Part shown: piece by piece, positions 8,713-17,659 of the stretch
Numbering within the stretch: position 1 is the first letter of the stretch
How the letters are laid out: each line of letters opens with the position of its first letter
Translations under genes and position numbers: made by a program
From: Arsukibacterium indicum
GTDB taxonomy: Bacteria; Pseudomonadota; Gammaproteobacteria; Enterobacterales; Alteromonadaceae
NCBI RefSeq assembly: GCF_019100565.1
Contig: NZ_JAHRID010000003.1
Span: 372,001-436,000, forward strand
DNA: 64,000 bases
Direction of reading: 5' to 3'
The notes under the pieces: model-generated
What the model was told of the DNA's origin: nothing
Databases searched by the model: none
The model's input: only the letters and a program-made list of their open reading frames with translations

Positions 8713-10005
8713 TTATCTCACTACAGGCAGCTCGCGCCAGTTAGTCGTATAGGCAGGTGACAGCATCTCGCGTTTCATGCTCCACTCCTGTTTGCCACCC
8801 TGACTGGCGAACCAGATGGTCTTACTGTGTTTGGCGTTAAGTTTGTCCATTAGTTGCATCAGTTTCTGATATGCTGCGGTCTGGCCGCCGGCCTCTGGCT
8901 GGTCAAACAAACCGGGCTGATATACGCCGGGGTCATAAAAATCAGCCAGCATAACGCCCGCTTTGGCATAGCGGTAACCATTTACCCATAAGCCATCGAG
9001 TAGCTGCATGGCTTTGGCTAAAAACAGACGGGTGTCGCTGGCTGGTGCCTCGAGTTCAACACTCTTACTGGCGCTGTATGGGGCATCTTTGTCGCTAAAC
9101 GGGCTGGTACGCAGAAAAACGGTCAGGTGTTTCGCCTGCTGCTGCTCCTGGCGCAGTTTACTGCAGGCCCGGCTGATATATTCGCTAATCGCCTCACGCA
9201 TCTGCTGCTTATCGGTTATCCGCTGACCGAAAGAGCGGCTGGAAATTATCTGCTTTTTGGTGGCCGCTATCTGCTCCAGCTCCAGGCACGACTCGCCGTT
9301 TAACTCGCGCACGGTACGCTCAACCACCACCGAAAAGTGTTGCCGGATATAAGCCGGTGCGGCATCTGCCAGCTGCAGTGCGGTATTAATACCCAGCTGC
9401 TGCAGCCGTTTAGTCAGCTTGCCACCAATACCCCACACCTCATTTACCGGCAGTAAAGCCAGCAATTTTCGCTGACGGCTTTTGCAGGTTAAATCGACCA
9501 CACCGCCGGTTTTTGGCCAGGTTTTGGCGGCATGGTTAGCCAGTTTGGCCAGGGTTTTACTGGGCGCAATACCAACACAAACGGTAATACCCTGCCACTT
9601 CTGAATACGCTGGCGAATTGCCCGACCAAATTCCGACAGACTTTGCAGCATCTGCAGGCCGCTTAAATCGATAAAGGCTTCGTCAATACTGTACACCTCT
9701 ACCCCCGGGGCCATGGCTTCCAATGTGCTCATCACCCGCTGCGAGATATCAGCATACAACGCATAGTTTGATGAAAATGCCAGTATACCGTGCTGGCGCA
9801 TCAGATCGCGTACCTGAAAAACCGGCACGCCCATTTTCACCCCAAGTGCTTTTGCCTCTTTACTGCGCGCCACCACACAGCCATCGTTATTTGACAGTAC
9901 CACCACCGGAGTAGTGGCTAAATCCGGCCGGAACAGCTTTTCACAGCTGGCATAAAAGTTATTACAGTCAACCAGCGCAAACACGCTGCTATCTTTGCTG
10001 CTCAT
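8713..10005 (-). CDS. umuC: DNA polymerase V catalytic subunit UmuC
   Basis: Y-family translesion polymerase, 430 aa. The start is ATG at 10005, in an ATGA overlap with the umuD stop; longer in-frame starts run into umuD and are not favoured. The N-terminal FALVDCNNFYASCE motif carries the first catalytic aspartate. VYSIDEAFIDLS provides the Asp-Glu pair, and helix-hairpin-helix segments follow (VNEVWGIGGKLTKRLQQLGI). The C-terminal little-finger region ends near the stop. Acts with cleaved UmuD in mutagenic bypass of DNA lesions. Controlled with umuD by the LexA box upstream. Confidence 0.95.
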   Translation of the reverse strand: MSSKDSSVFALVDCNNFYASCEKLFRPDLATTPVVVLSNNDGCVVARSKEAKALGVKMGVPVFQVRDLMRQHGILAFSSNYALYADISQRVMSTLEAMAPGVEVYSIDEAFIDLSGLQMLQSLSEFGRAIRQRIQKWQGITVCVGIAPSKTLAKLANHAAKTWPKTGGVVDLTCKSRQRKLLALLPVNEVWGIGGKLTKRLQQLGINTALQLADAAPAYIRQHFSVVVERTVRELNGESCLELEQIAATKKQIISSRSFGQRITDKQQMREAISEYISRACSKLRQEQQQAKHLTVFLRTSPFSDKDAPYSASKSVELEAPASDTRLFLAKAMQLLDGLWVNGYRYAKAGVMLADFYDPGVYQPGLFDQPEAGGQTAAYQKLMQLMDKLNAKHSKTIWFASQGGKQEWSMKREMLSPAYTTNWRELPVVR

Positions 10006-10433
10006 TTGCGCTTCATCTGCCGGATCACGTTGGTAACTACCCCGAATATATTCAACTCGTCGCCATCCCGCAGGCAAATAGGCGGATAGGCAGCATTGCG
10101 GGGTAACAACTGCAACGCAGGCCGGGTAGCAAGCTGCTTAACGGTAAACTCATTACCCACCGCTGCCACCACAATGTCACCATGCTCGGCATCCAGCGCA
10201 CGGTCAACCACCAGTACGTCGCCGTCAAATATGCCGGCATCGATCATCGAATCGCCTTCTACCCGCACAAAAAAAGTCGCGGTAGGGTGGCGCACGCAAA
10301 GCTCATTTAAATCAAGGGTTCGTTCAATATAATCCTGAGCCGGCGACGGGAAGCCGGCCATTACCGGATCGCTGTAAAACGGCATCCGTCGCTTTGGCCA
10401 GAAATCAGCGTTGCCTATAAATACTGCAACCAT
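10002..10433 (-). CDS. umuD: UmuD, translesion polymerase accessory protein (S24 peptidase)
   Basis: 143 aa, the usual length. The self-cleavage site is recognisable as Ala-Gly before FPSPAQDY. The nucleophile Ser lies in EGDSMIDAGI and the general-base Lys in EFTVKQLA. RecA-filament-stimulated self-cleavage turns it into the active UmuD' partner of UmuC. Ribosome site AAGGAG lies 6 nt before the ATG. The gene directly follows a LexA operator and shares a 4-nt overlap with umuC, the classical SOS mutagenesis operon. Confidence 0.95.
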   Translation of the reverse strand: MVAVFIGNADFWPKRRMPFYSDPVMAGFPSPAQDYIERTLDLNELCVRHPTATFFVRVEGDSMIDAGIFDGDVLVVDRALDAEHGDIVVAAVGNEFTVKQLATRPALQLLPRNAAYPPICLRDGDELNIFGVVTNVIRQMKRK

Positions 10434-10447
10434 AGCTACTCCTTAAA

Positions 10448-10463
10448 CTGTATTTTTATACAG
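10448..10463 (-). promoter_or_regulatory. LexA (SOS) box of umuDC
   Basis: CTGT-N8-ACAG with AT-rich spacer, a perfect match to the gammaproteobacterial LexA consensus. It sits 14 bp upstream of the umuD start and overlaps a TATA-rich -10 region on the minus strand, so bound LexA should block transcription until DNA damage. Confidence 0.92.
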
Positions 10464-10544
10464 TATATCAGGCCAGAATCAGTTGGCAATTGGCCAGCAC
10501 ATTTGCGGCAAAAATCAACCAAATCACCCATATCCAAAAAGCGC

Positions 10545-10558
10545 TTGATCCAGATCAA
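10545..10558 (+). promoter_or_regulatory. FNR-type binding site in the cydAB regulator promoter
   Basis: TTGAT-CCAG-ATCAA is a perfect match to the FNR/Anr/EtrA consensus TTGAT-N4-ATCAA, and the symmetry extends one base either side. Its left half (TTGATC) also sits about 18 bp before a TACAAT (10569-10574), a plausible -10, so the site overlaps the apparent -35. That placement would favour repression from this start; activation of another start near 10593 is also possible. Confidence 0.75.
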
Positions 10559-10576
10559 GCTCCAGGCGTACAATAG

Positions 10577-10594
10577 TTTCAGAAATTTCTGAAA
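10577..10594 (+). promoter_or_regulatory. 18-bp perfect palindrome, likely GbsR/MarR-type operator
   Basis: TTTCAGAAATTTCTGAAA reads identically on both strands. It lies directly after the candidate -10 and 19 bp before the regulator start codon, covering the probable transcription start. A winged-helix dimer such as the adjacent GbsR-family protein is the natural candidate to bind it (autoregulation); this is inference. Confidence 0.6.
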
Positions 10595-10612
10595 GTTCAG
10601 TAGGGATCATAT

Positions 10613-11164
10613 ATGCAAATGACACCGATGATTGAATCTTTTGTTTGCCACTTCGGCGAGATGGGCAGCCGCTGGGGATTTAACCGCACCGTAGGCCAGA
10701 TTTATGCCTTGCTGGTGGTGAGTGCCGAGCCAATTTGTGCAAACGAAATTGCCGAGTTACTGGGGATTTCCCGCGGTAATGTCAGCATGGGTTTAAAAGA
10801 GCTGGGCAGCTGGCAGCTGGTGCAGGTAATCCATAAACAGGGCGAGCGCCGCGAATTTTATCAAAGCCGGGGCAGTATCTGGGATATGGCCAACCGGGTA
10901 TTTGAAGAGCGGCGTAAGCGTGAAATGGACCCAACGCTGTCTTTGCTGCGTGACATTATGATGGACGAAGCAGCCAATAACGATGAAGCCTATGCCCAAA
11001 AACGGATTACCGAAATTCACGACCTGCTGGAAAACATTACCGAATGGACGCAAAGCCTGCAGTCATTATCGCCGGAAAAGCTTAATACCCTGATGAAGCT
11101 GGGCTCTGGTGTGGGCAAGGTGCTGGAGTTTACCGATAAGTTCCGGCCGAAAAAAGATGCCTAG
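10613..11164 (+). CDS. GbsR/MarR-family transcriptional regulator
   Basis: 183 aa winged-helix protein. Residues 25-95 show the helix-turn-helix and wing typical of GbsR proteins: PICANEIAELLGISRGNVSMGLKELGSW, then VQVIHKQGERREFYQ. A long helical C-terminus (about 95-180) is the dimerisation and sensing region. Located 23 nt before cydA and co-directional, so it very probably controls the cytochrome bd operon and itself. The inducing signal is unknown; nitric oxide, cyanide or redox stress are possibilities because bd-type oxidases answer to these. ATG at 10613 follows a GGGAT ribosome site; ATG at 10619 is also possible. Confidence 0.85.
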   Translation: MQMTPMIESFVCHFGEMGSRWGFNRTVGQIYALLVVSAEPICANEIAELLGISRGNVSMGLKELGSWQLVQVIHKQGERREFYQSRGSIWDMANRVFEERRKREMDPTLSLLRDIMMDEAANNDEAYAQKRITEIHDLLENITEWTQSLQSLSPEKLNTLMKLGSGVGKVLEFTDKFRPKKDA

Positions 11165-11187
11165 CGGTTATTAGCAGTGAGGTGGTT

Positions 11188-12582
11188 ATGTTAGATACCT
11201 TAATTTTGTCGCGCATTCAGTTTGCCGCCAATATCAGTTTTCATATTCTGTTCCCGACTATTACCATTGCCCTGGGCTGGTTATTGTTTTATTTCAAAGT
11301 ACGCTTTGATCTGTCACAGCACCCGGTATGGATGCGGGCCTATCGGTTCTGGGTAAAAGTATTTGCCCTGACCTTCGCCCTGGGCGTAGTAAGTGGCATA
11401 ACCATGTCGTTTCAGTTTGGCACCAACTGGCCGGGCTTTATGGAAAGCATCGGTAATATTGCCGGACCACTGCTGGCTTACGAGATCCTGACTGCGTTTT
11501 TCCTTGAGGCAACCATGCTCGGCATTATGCTGTTTGGCTTTCATAAAGTGCCGCGCTGGGCCCATACCCTGGCGACCTTTCTGGTGGCGCTTGGTACCAC
11601 TTTCTCTGCGTTCTGGATTCTGGTATTAAATTCCTGGATGCAAACCCCAGCCGGCTTTGAAATGATAGATGGTGTAGCCCATGCCACCGACTGGTGGGCC
11701 ATTATTTTTAACCCGTCTTTTCCATACCGGTTTTTTCATATGCTGCTGGCGTCTGCTTTAACTGTCTGTTTCCTGGTGGCGGGTATATCAGCCTACCGGA
11801 TTTTGCAGGGCGACAATAAAAAAGCACCAAAGCTGACTTTGAAAACAGCGCTGTTAAGCGCTGCCGTCTTGGTTCCTGTGCAGATCCTGGTGGGTGATCT
11901 GCATGGCTTAAATACCCTGGAGCATCAACCACAGAAAATTGCAGCGATGGAAGGGATCTGGCACACGGAAAAAGGCGCGCCGTTAGTATTATTTGCCATA
12001 CCAGACGAAGAAACAAAGCAAAATCATTTTTCGATTGAAGTTCCGAAACTGGCCAGCCTGATCTTAACCCATGACGCCGACGGCGAGCTAAAGGGCTTAA
12101 ACGAATTTGCCGGCGAGCATCCGCCGGTAGCGCCGGTGTTTTACAGCTTCCGGGTAATGGTAGGTATTGGCATGCTTATGCTGCTAATGGCCTGGTGGGG
12201 TAGCTATCAGCTGCTTCGACACAAAGCGCTGGCACCGCTGCCCCTGAAAATACTGATCGGCATGACTTTCTCCGGCTGGGTCGCTACTCTGGCTGGCTGG
12301 TATGTTACTGAAATTGGCCGTCAGCCTTACTTAGTTTATGGTGTACTGAAAACCCGCGATGCGGTAACCACAGTGCCAGGCGAGCATGTCGCCATAACCC
12401 TGACCATGTATCTGCTGTTATATCTGGTACTGCTGGTAGCCTACATTAAAACCCTGTTCTGGCTGGCTAACCGCGCGGTGGAAGTGGAAGAATACGACTT
12501 AACCCGGCCAGGCCAGGCTGAAAACCGCATTGCGCAAAAGGCTGAAGGCACCCCGGACACCCGCACAGGAGCTGCATTATGA
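11188..12582 (+). CDS. cydA: Cytochrome bd-type quinol oxidase subunit I (CIO type)
   Basis: 464 aa counted from ATG 11188, which follows GAGGTGG; a GTG at 11182 is less likely. Polytopic inner-membrane subunit carrying the hemes and reducing O2 with quinol. Axial His residues appear in ANISFHILFP and RFFHMLLAS, and the conserved Met follows in FRVMVGIG. The Q-loop is short, as in cyanide-insensitive (CioA-type) oxidases rather than E. coli CydA. The normally conserved GRQPW motif reads GRQPY here. The end overlaps cydB by ATGA. Confidence 0.92.
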   Translation: MLDTLILSRIQFAANISFHILFPTITIALGWLLFYFKVRFDLSQHPVWMRAYRFWVKVFALTFALGVVSGITMSFQFGTNWPGFMESIGNIAGPLLAYEILTAFFLEATMLGIMLFGFHKVPRWAHTLATFLVALGTTFSAFWILVLNSWMQTPAGFEMIDGVAHATDWWAIIFNPSFPYRFFHMLLASALTVCFLVAGISAYRILQGDNKKAPKLTLKTALLSAAVLVPVQILVGDLHGLNTLEHQPQKIAAMEGIWHTEKGAPLVLFAIPDEETKQNHFSIEVPKLASLILTHDADGELKGLNEFAGEHPPVAPVFYSFRVMVGIGMLMLLMAWWGSYQLLRHKALAPLPLKILIGMTFSGWVATLAGWYVTEIGRQPYLVYGVLKTRDAVTTVPGEHVAITLTMYLLLYLVLLVAYIKTLFWLANRAVEVEEYDLTRPGQAENRIAQKAEGTPDTRTGAAL

Positions 12583-13583
12583 GCTGGTTAACTGCAGAAA
12601 ACTTAGCGCTTATTTTCGGAGGCTTAACCGCCCTGGCTATTTTGCTGTATGCCATTTTAGATGGCTACGATTTAGGTGTCGGTATTACCCTGCCGATGAA
12701 AAACGAACCCTGGCGCGACACCGCCATTGCGTCGATTGGCCCGTTCTGGGATGCCAACGAAACATGGCTGGTACTGGCCGTTGGCTTGTTGCTGGTGGCG
12801 TTTCCGGCGGCGCACAGCGCCATTTTACATGCCTTATATTTGCCGGCAGCGTTATTATTGCTGGGGCTGATTTTACGCGGCGTTGCCTTTGATTTTCGGG
12901 CCAAAGTAAAAGCCAGCCGCAAAACCCGCTGGGATTATACCTTTAAAGTGGGCTCGGTACTGGCCACCTTCAGCCAGGGCTTTATGCTGGGTATTTATGT
13001 TATGGGCCTGGAGTACACGGCCGGCAGCATTATTTTTGCCTGTTTCAGCGGCTTTTGCGTTACCGCGGCTTATGCCATGATTGGCAATGCCTGGCTTGTC
13101 GGCAAAACCAGCGGCGAGTTGCAGCTGCATGCCATTAAGCAGTGCAAAATCGCCGGCGTACTTACGCTTGCCGGTATACTGGCAGTAAGTACCATTAACC
13201 CGCTGGTTAACGTCAATGCGCTACAGGTATGGACCGAGCCACCAATGGCCTATTTGTTTGCTGCCATACCGCTGTTGTGTTTTGCGATGTTTGTTATTGG
13301 TTATTTGGTACTGAAGCGACTGCCCCTGCCACAAGACCACGGTGCCTGGCTGCCTTTTGCTATCTGTAATATTATTTTTATCTGTAGCTTCCTGGGCCTG
13401 GCGCTGAGTTTTTATCCGTTTGTAGTACCCAATCAGTTAACGCTGTATGAAGCCGCCAGCTCCAGAGAGTCTTTACTGATTATTTTCTTTGGCGCCGTGG
13501 TGGTTATCCCGGTGATTATTGGTTACACCGCCCTGGCCTATTATGCATTCAGAGGCAAGGCAGATGGTTTGAAGTATTACTAG
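12579..13583 (+). CDS. cydB: Cytochrome bd-type quinol oxidase subunit II
   Basis: 334 aa integral-membrane partner of CydA, eight or nine helices. Typical motifs are LDGYDLGVG near residue 30 and GPFWDANETWLVLAVGLLLVAFPAAH near 50-75. The length equals CioB-type proteins. Translationally coupled to cydA. No short cydX-like ORF follows, which is usual for CIO-type operons. Together the complex lets the cell respire at low O2 or when heme-copper oxidases are inhibited. Confidence 0.93.
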   Translation: MSWLTAENLALIFGGLTALAILLYAILDGYDLGVGITLPMKNEPWRDTAIASIGPFWDANETWLVLAVGLLLVAFPAAHSAILHALYLPAALLLLGLILRGVAFDFRAKVKASRKTRWDYTFKVGSVLATFSQGFMLGIYVMGLEYTAGSIIFACFSGFCVTAAYAMIGNAWLVGKTSGELQLHAIKQCKIAGVLTLAGILAVSTINPLVNVNALQVWTEPPMAYLFAAIPLLCFAMFVIGYLVLKRLPLPQDHGAWLPFAICNIIFICSFLGLALSFYPFVVPNQLTLYEAASSRESLLIIFFGAVVVIPVIIGYTALAYYAFRGKADGLKYY

Positions 13584-13670
13584 TTTCGGCCGGTAAAGCT
13601 TAAGGTTGGTGCAGCGTGAAGCTTTCTGCTAAGCTCAACCAAGCTTAATAAAGACTTTTAAAGGGTGGTT

Positions 13671-13889
13671 ATGAAAACCGAGACCATTACATATTTAAAA
13701 GAACATGCCAATACTCTGGAGTTGCGGGAAGAACTAATAATCACCAAAAATGGCAAGCCCGCTTTTGTGGTGCAGTCCTATCAGGATTATCAGTTTCAGC
13801 AAGACACGCTGGCACTTCTTAAAATGCTGAAATTGTCTGAGAAATCGTTGCAAACTGCTGAGTTAACCCTGGATCAAGCGTTTGAGTAG
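13671..13889 (+). CDS. Phd/YefM-family antitoxin
   Basis: 72 aa from ATG 13671, behind an AAGGGTGG ribosome site. The N-terminal half has the Phd/YefM pattern (TYLKEHANTLELREELIITKNGKPAFVVQS), the DNA-binding and dimer fold in which a short beta-strand ends in a G-x-P-x-F/V-V motif. The C-terminal acidic helix would wrap the toxin. It overlaps the toxin frame by 8 nt, the usual antitoxin-first order. Confidence 0.85.
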   Translation: MKTETITYLKEHANTLELREELIITKNGKPAFVVQSYQDYQFQQDTLALLKMLKLSEKSLQTAELTLDQAFE

Positions 13890-14226
13890 TACTTACACGC
13901 TTGTTGCCTCGCCATTATTTAAGTTATCACAACAACGGCTGGCCGCATTTCTAACGGAAAAATATTCGGCAACCCTTGCCGACAATACACTTACAAACAT
14001 CAAGCAACGATTGCGACAAGACCTGGCAGCACAACCCGGGCTTGCGCCGATCAGCGAGCGGCTATTGGCAATAGGTATTGCCGAATACCGGCAATGGCAG
14101 GTGGATAAGCATAATATGGTGTTATATCGCATTGATGAACAAAAGCAGCGTATTGAGTTGTTGTTATTAATGGATAGCCGACAAAATATTCAAAAGCTGT
14201 TATTTGAGTTAAACCTGCTGTTCTAA
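13882..14226 (+). CDS. RelE/ParE-superfamily toxin
   Basis: 114 aa. It has no ATG near its beginning; the only start that covers the conserved N-terminus is TTG at 13882, inside the antitoxin stop region. N-terminal helices (LFKLSQQRLAAFLTEKYS) precede the beta-sheet core, with AEYRQWQVDKHNMVLYRID and RIELLLLMDSRQN, as in RelE/ParE toxins. It may cleave mRNA at ribosomes or poison gyrase; the catalytic type cannot be told. The weak TTG start would keep toxin levels below antitoxin. Confidence 0.75.
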   Translation: MSSTYTLVASPLFKLSQQRLAAFLTEKYSATLADNTLTNIKQRLRQDLAAQPGLAPISERLLAIGIAEYRQWQVDKHNMVLYRIDEQKQRIELLLLMDSRQNIQKLLFELNLLF

Positions 14227-14445
14227 ACCGCCCGGCGGCTCAGCTTGATAAATAATGTTAGGGTGAATCGCTATGGTAATGCAGAAGCCATCACTATGAT
14301 GGGGTAACGCTCATGCATCTAATTTATTGCAATAGAAATCAAAACGATATAATGTCGCCCCGCTAATTTAGGTACTACTGCTTTTAAGTAGTTTTAGCAA
14401 AATTGGCATTAAGTTTGTTAATCAATATCACTTAAAGGAAGTATA

Positions 14446-14868
14446 GTGAAAAACACTAATAAGTTTTTGTCTCTAATTGCATTATCTACTTTAGCTGGAT
14501 GTGCTCAACTACCACCAGATACTAATGAGAGATTAGGGCAATTCACAGCAGCCTCGTCTTTCAACGTGAGAAATCTCGAATACGAAAAGTCTACAAACAC
14601 AGTATCTTTCACTACCGGAAAATCATGCTATCTAGTCAATATGGTCACGCTGGCATATATCTCTGGCCCTAAAGATAATCTTTTACAGCGTGCTATGGAT
14701 GACGCCATCCGGAATGGTCAGCAATCAGGCATTGATGGCGATTTATTGGTCAACACCAGAATTGAACGCAAGACTGAATACAAAGAAAAGGGTGAAGGTT
14801 TCTTTAAAGTTCGTGAACGCTATGAATGTGTTTTTGTTGAGGGCGACCTGGTAAAAATAAAAAAATAA
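14446..14868 (+). CDS. Hypothetical lipoprotein
   Basis: 140 aa starting at GTG with a good AAAGGAA ribosome site. The signal peptide and lipobox are LSTLAGC, so it should be anchored in the membrane. The mature part carries two further Cys (SCYLV and RYECVFV), a possible disulfide. No family recognised. Codon use and base composition are more AT-rich than in the flanking genes, matching its position in a small accessory stretch between cydAB and tRNA-Leu. Confidence 0.6.
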   Translation: MKNTNKFLSLIALSTLAGCAQLPPDTNERLGQFTAASSFNVRNLEYEKSTNTVSFTTGKSCYLVNMVTLAYISGPKDNLLQRAMDDAIRNGQQSGIDGDLLVNTRIERKTEYKEKGEGFFKVRERYECVFVEGDLVKIKK

Positions 14869-15432
14869 GGCCACCAGGACTTAAATTATAAGCCAAAATT
14901 GGCTTGTGCTGTAACAGGCAAGCCAACACATACCCTCACAATGGAAGTGATGGCGTTTTACTCACCGCCTATTGAAAAGACAAATTTTACGCGTCTTAAC
15001 ATCATCAACTTCAGGCAAGCCGCCAATGGCAATACTGCACATACGACCATGCAGTATGTAACGCAGTAAAAGCGCTTAGAGCCACTTTTACCCGGCAATA
15101 ATAAATTCAAGCCAGAGATTTCGGTAGCAAACCTCAAATTCAGTAAAAGTCCGATTTTGGACTGCATTTCACTATAACTGCATAGAACTTGGCTATGCCA
15201 CAGTCATTTTGCAGCCTATGGAACGGGTTCAGGACTAATCTGTAAGTAGACCATTACCTGATGCTGCAAATGTTTCTGAGCCCGTTTAGGCGACGTAAAC
15301 AGCATTTGGCAGCAACAAGGTGATTGGAACAGGCAAAATCGGCTACACATAACCTGCACATAGCGTATTTTTCACTAAGCTGGCCAAATGAATTAGGTTT
15401 GATAAAAAAGATATTTAGATCAGGAAGATAAA
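14869..15432. other. 564-bp gene-free stretch next to tRNA-Leu
   Basis: No convincing gene. A small perfect hairpin (AAGCCAA, 2-nt loop, TTGGCTT, 14890-14905) follows the lipoprotein gene without a T-run and may be a weak terminator. A 69-codon minus-strand frame (14958-15167) lacks a ribosome site and recognisable protein character. The region abuts a tRNA 3' end, a common integration spot, but I see no integrase or clear attachment repeat. Confidence 0.5.
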
Positions 15433-15519
15433 TGGTGCCCGGGGCCGGACTTGAACCGGCACGCCCTTTCGAGCGAGGGATTTTAAATCCCTTGTGTCTA
15501 CCGATTTCACCACCCGGGC
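15433..15519 (-). tRNA. tRNA-Leu(UAA)
   Basis: 87 nt including an encoded CCA. On the minus strand the acceptor stem GCCCGGG pairs with CCCGGGC. The anticodon arm AGGGA-TTTAAAA-TCCCT gives anticodon TAA; a long variable arm and GGTTCAAGTCC T-arm are present. Reads Leu codons TTA/TTG. Confidence 0.97.
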
Positions 15520-15721
15520 AGAGTTGCGTGCACTGAAAAGTGCTGGCAGAACGGCGCGCATAATAATGAACGTCGGCACCTTATGCAAGTAGTTTTCTGA
15601 AACTGGTAAATATTAACCAGAAAAACCCCTTTTTGTTACTTATATTTCAAGGCGTTATTGAAAACCGCTGCTAGGATTAAATTACAACAAGAAACGTTTA
15701 GAACGTTATGCCGGAGCAGCC

Positions 15722-17656
15722 ATGCAACAATTAAAACTACGCACTGTCTTTATTGCCTTTGTCACCATAGCGCTGGCGCTGTTAACGGTGATTTCCACCC
15801 TGATTAATATTAACCAGTTTTCCGGTCTATATTATGGCCAGACTGAACAGGAATACCTGCCCAATACCGTTGGCCGGATTGGCGAGCAGGTTCGCTCTGA
15901 GCTGATGTACCCTATTACCCTGTCAGAAGCGCTGGCTGACAATAGTTTATTGCATAACTGGATGCGTGAGGGTGAAACCCGTGCCGATAACCATAATGAG
16001 GTGATGCAGTTTTTCAGGCAGAGACAGCTGGACGCAGGAGCCTCAACGTTATTCTGGGTGTCCGATTACAGTAAAACCTATTATACCGAAGGGGGGGTAT
16101 TTAAAACCATCTCTGCCAGCGAGCCACGCGACAGCTGGTTTTTCTCTTTTTTAAACAGTAATGCAGAGCGCGAGCTGGCCATTGATGCTGATGAACGCAC
16201 CGGCAAGCTGACCTTGTTTGTTAATGTCGCGGTTAAAATTGATAATAAGCGTGCCGGGGTTGCTGGCCTGGGGTATGACGTGTCGGCTATTGCCAGCCTG
16301 GTATCGGGCTATAAGCTGGGTGAAAACGGCTTTTTATTTCTGGTGGATGGCAATGGCATGATCACCGTGCACCGGGATTTGGCCCTGGCCCGGCAAAATA
16401 TCAGCCAGGTTTCACAATATCAGAATATTGCTGCGCGGGTGCAGCAGCACAACTCAGGGTTCAGCCTTACCGAAGCCAGGCTGAATAAACAGGATGTGTA
16501 TGTTGGCGTACAGGATATTCGAGGTACCGGCCTGAAACTGGTAGCGGTGCTGCCGGCAGAAGAAATAAGCAGCGCCATAAACAGTGTGATTTTATTCTCT
16601 GTTATCGCCAGTATTGTGCTTACTGCCATTTGTATTGGCCTAACCATTATTTTTGCCAATTCGTTGAGTAATTCTATCCGCCAGGTAGGTGATGATTTAC
16701 TGCAGATGTCAGGCGACGGCGGCGATTTAACCAAGCGGCTGGATGACAGCCACAATAACGAACTGGGTCACTTAGCTAAGGGCTTTAATGCCATTATTGG
16801 TAAAATCCGGGAACTGGTGGCTGAAATTCAGAATACCGAAACAGCAATAAAATCAGGCATTGAACAGCTGGCACAGCTTGCCAACAACACTTTTAATTCT
16901 ACTGAGCAGCAACGGGCGCAAACCGATCAGGTTGCCACCGCTATTACTGAGATGGGCCAAACCATTGCCGAAGTATCAGGCATTGCCCACCGTACTGCCC
17001 AGGATACCGAATCAGCAGTACATGATACCCACAGCACCAACGACAACATGGCGTTAACCTCGCGCACCATGCAACAGCTAAATACCGTAATGGGCGATAT
17101 TGAAAAAACCATTGTTGATTTTGCTGATCAGGCGGCAGCAATAAACTCAGTTGTGGAAGTTATTAACGCCATTTCTGAGCAAACCAACCTGCTGGCATTA
17201 AATGCAGCAATTGAGGCAGCAAGAGCCGGCGAACAAGGCCGCGGCTTTGCGGTAGTGGCCGATGAGGTGCGTAACCTGGCAAAACGAACCCAGGATTCAA
17301 CCCTGGAAATTCGCGAACAAATCAGCCAGCTGCAACATACAGCACAGCAGTCAACCAGTGCGATACAGCAGGGCACTGCCAGCAGCAAAAAGGTAGCTGA
17401 CAATACCGAACAGTCGGCTGCTGCCTTAATGGCAATTAAACAAAAATTTGAAGCCATAAGCGCCGGCAATCATCAGGTAGCTGCCGCCACAGAAGAACAA
17501 GGTGCGGTAGTTGAGCATATTAACCAGTCTGCCCATTTAATCTCTGACAGTGCAGCCAGTATTCATGATAATGCCGAACAACAGCTTAAAGCGATAAGCC
17601 TGCTGCAACAACGGGCAGAGCAATTAGCGGCACTGGTTAACCAATTTAAGGTGTAA
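15722..17656 (+). CDS. Methyl-accepting chemotaxis protein with dCACHE-like sensor
   Basis: 644 aa transmembrane chemoreceptor. Membrane helices lie at about 9-29 and 286-312 and bound a periplasmic sensor of about 255 residues with dCACHE features ([11 protein letters not shown], then [11 protein letters not shown]). HAMP is at about 313-367. The cytoplasmic hairpin tip is [20 protein letters not shown] with the downstream [16 protein letters not shown]. Signals to CheA/CheW. No C-terminal CheR-binding pentapeptide is seen. Only 3 nt separate it from the Tsx-like porin gene, hinting that the ligand may be something the porin admits, such as a nucleoside. Confidence 0.92.
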   Translation: MQQLKLRTVFIAFVTIALALLTVISTLININQFSGLYYGQTEQEYLPNTVGRIGEQVRSELMYPITLSEALADNSLLHNWMREGETRADNHNEVMQFFRQRQLDAGASTLFWVSDYSKTYYTEGGVFKTISASEPRDSWFFSFLNSNAERELAIDADERTGKLTLFVNVAVKIDNKRAGVAGLGYDVSAIASLVSGYKLGENGFLFLVDGNGMITVHRDLALARQNISQVSQYQNIAARVQQHNSGFSLTEARLNKQDVYVGVQDIRGTGLKLVAVLPAEEISSAINSVILFSVIASIVLTAICIGLTIIFANSLSNSIRQVGDDLLQMSGDGGDLTKRLDDSHNNELGHLAKGFNAIIGKIRELVAEIQNTETAIKSGIEQLAQLANNTFNSTEQQRAQTDQVATAITEMGQTIAEVSGIAHRTAQDTESAVHDTHSTNDNMALTSRTMQQLNTVMGDIEKTIVDFADQAAAINSVVEVINAISEQTNLLALNAAIEAARAGEQGRGFAVVADEVRNLAKRTQDSTLEIREQISQLQHTAQQSTSAIQQGTASSKKVADNTEQSAAALMAIKQKFEAISAGNHQVAAATEEQGAVVEHINQSAHLISDSAASIHDNAEQQLKAISLLQQRAEQLAALVNQFKV

Positions 17657-17659
17657 CTA

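Noticed and set aside
14958-15167. 69-codon minus-strand frame in the gene-free stretch
   Set aside because: No ribosome site, no recognisable protein features, in AT-variable noncoding DNA.
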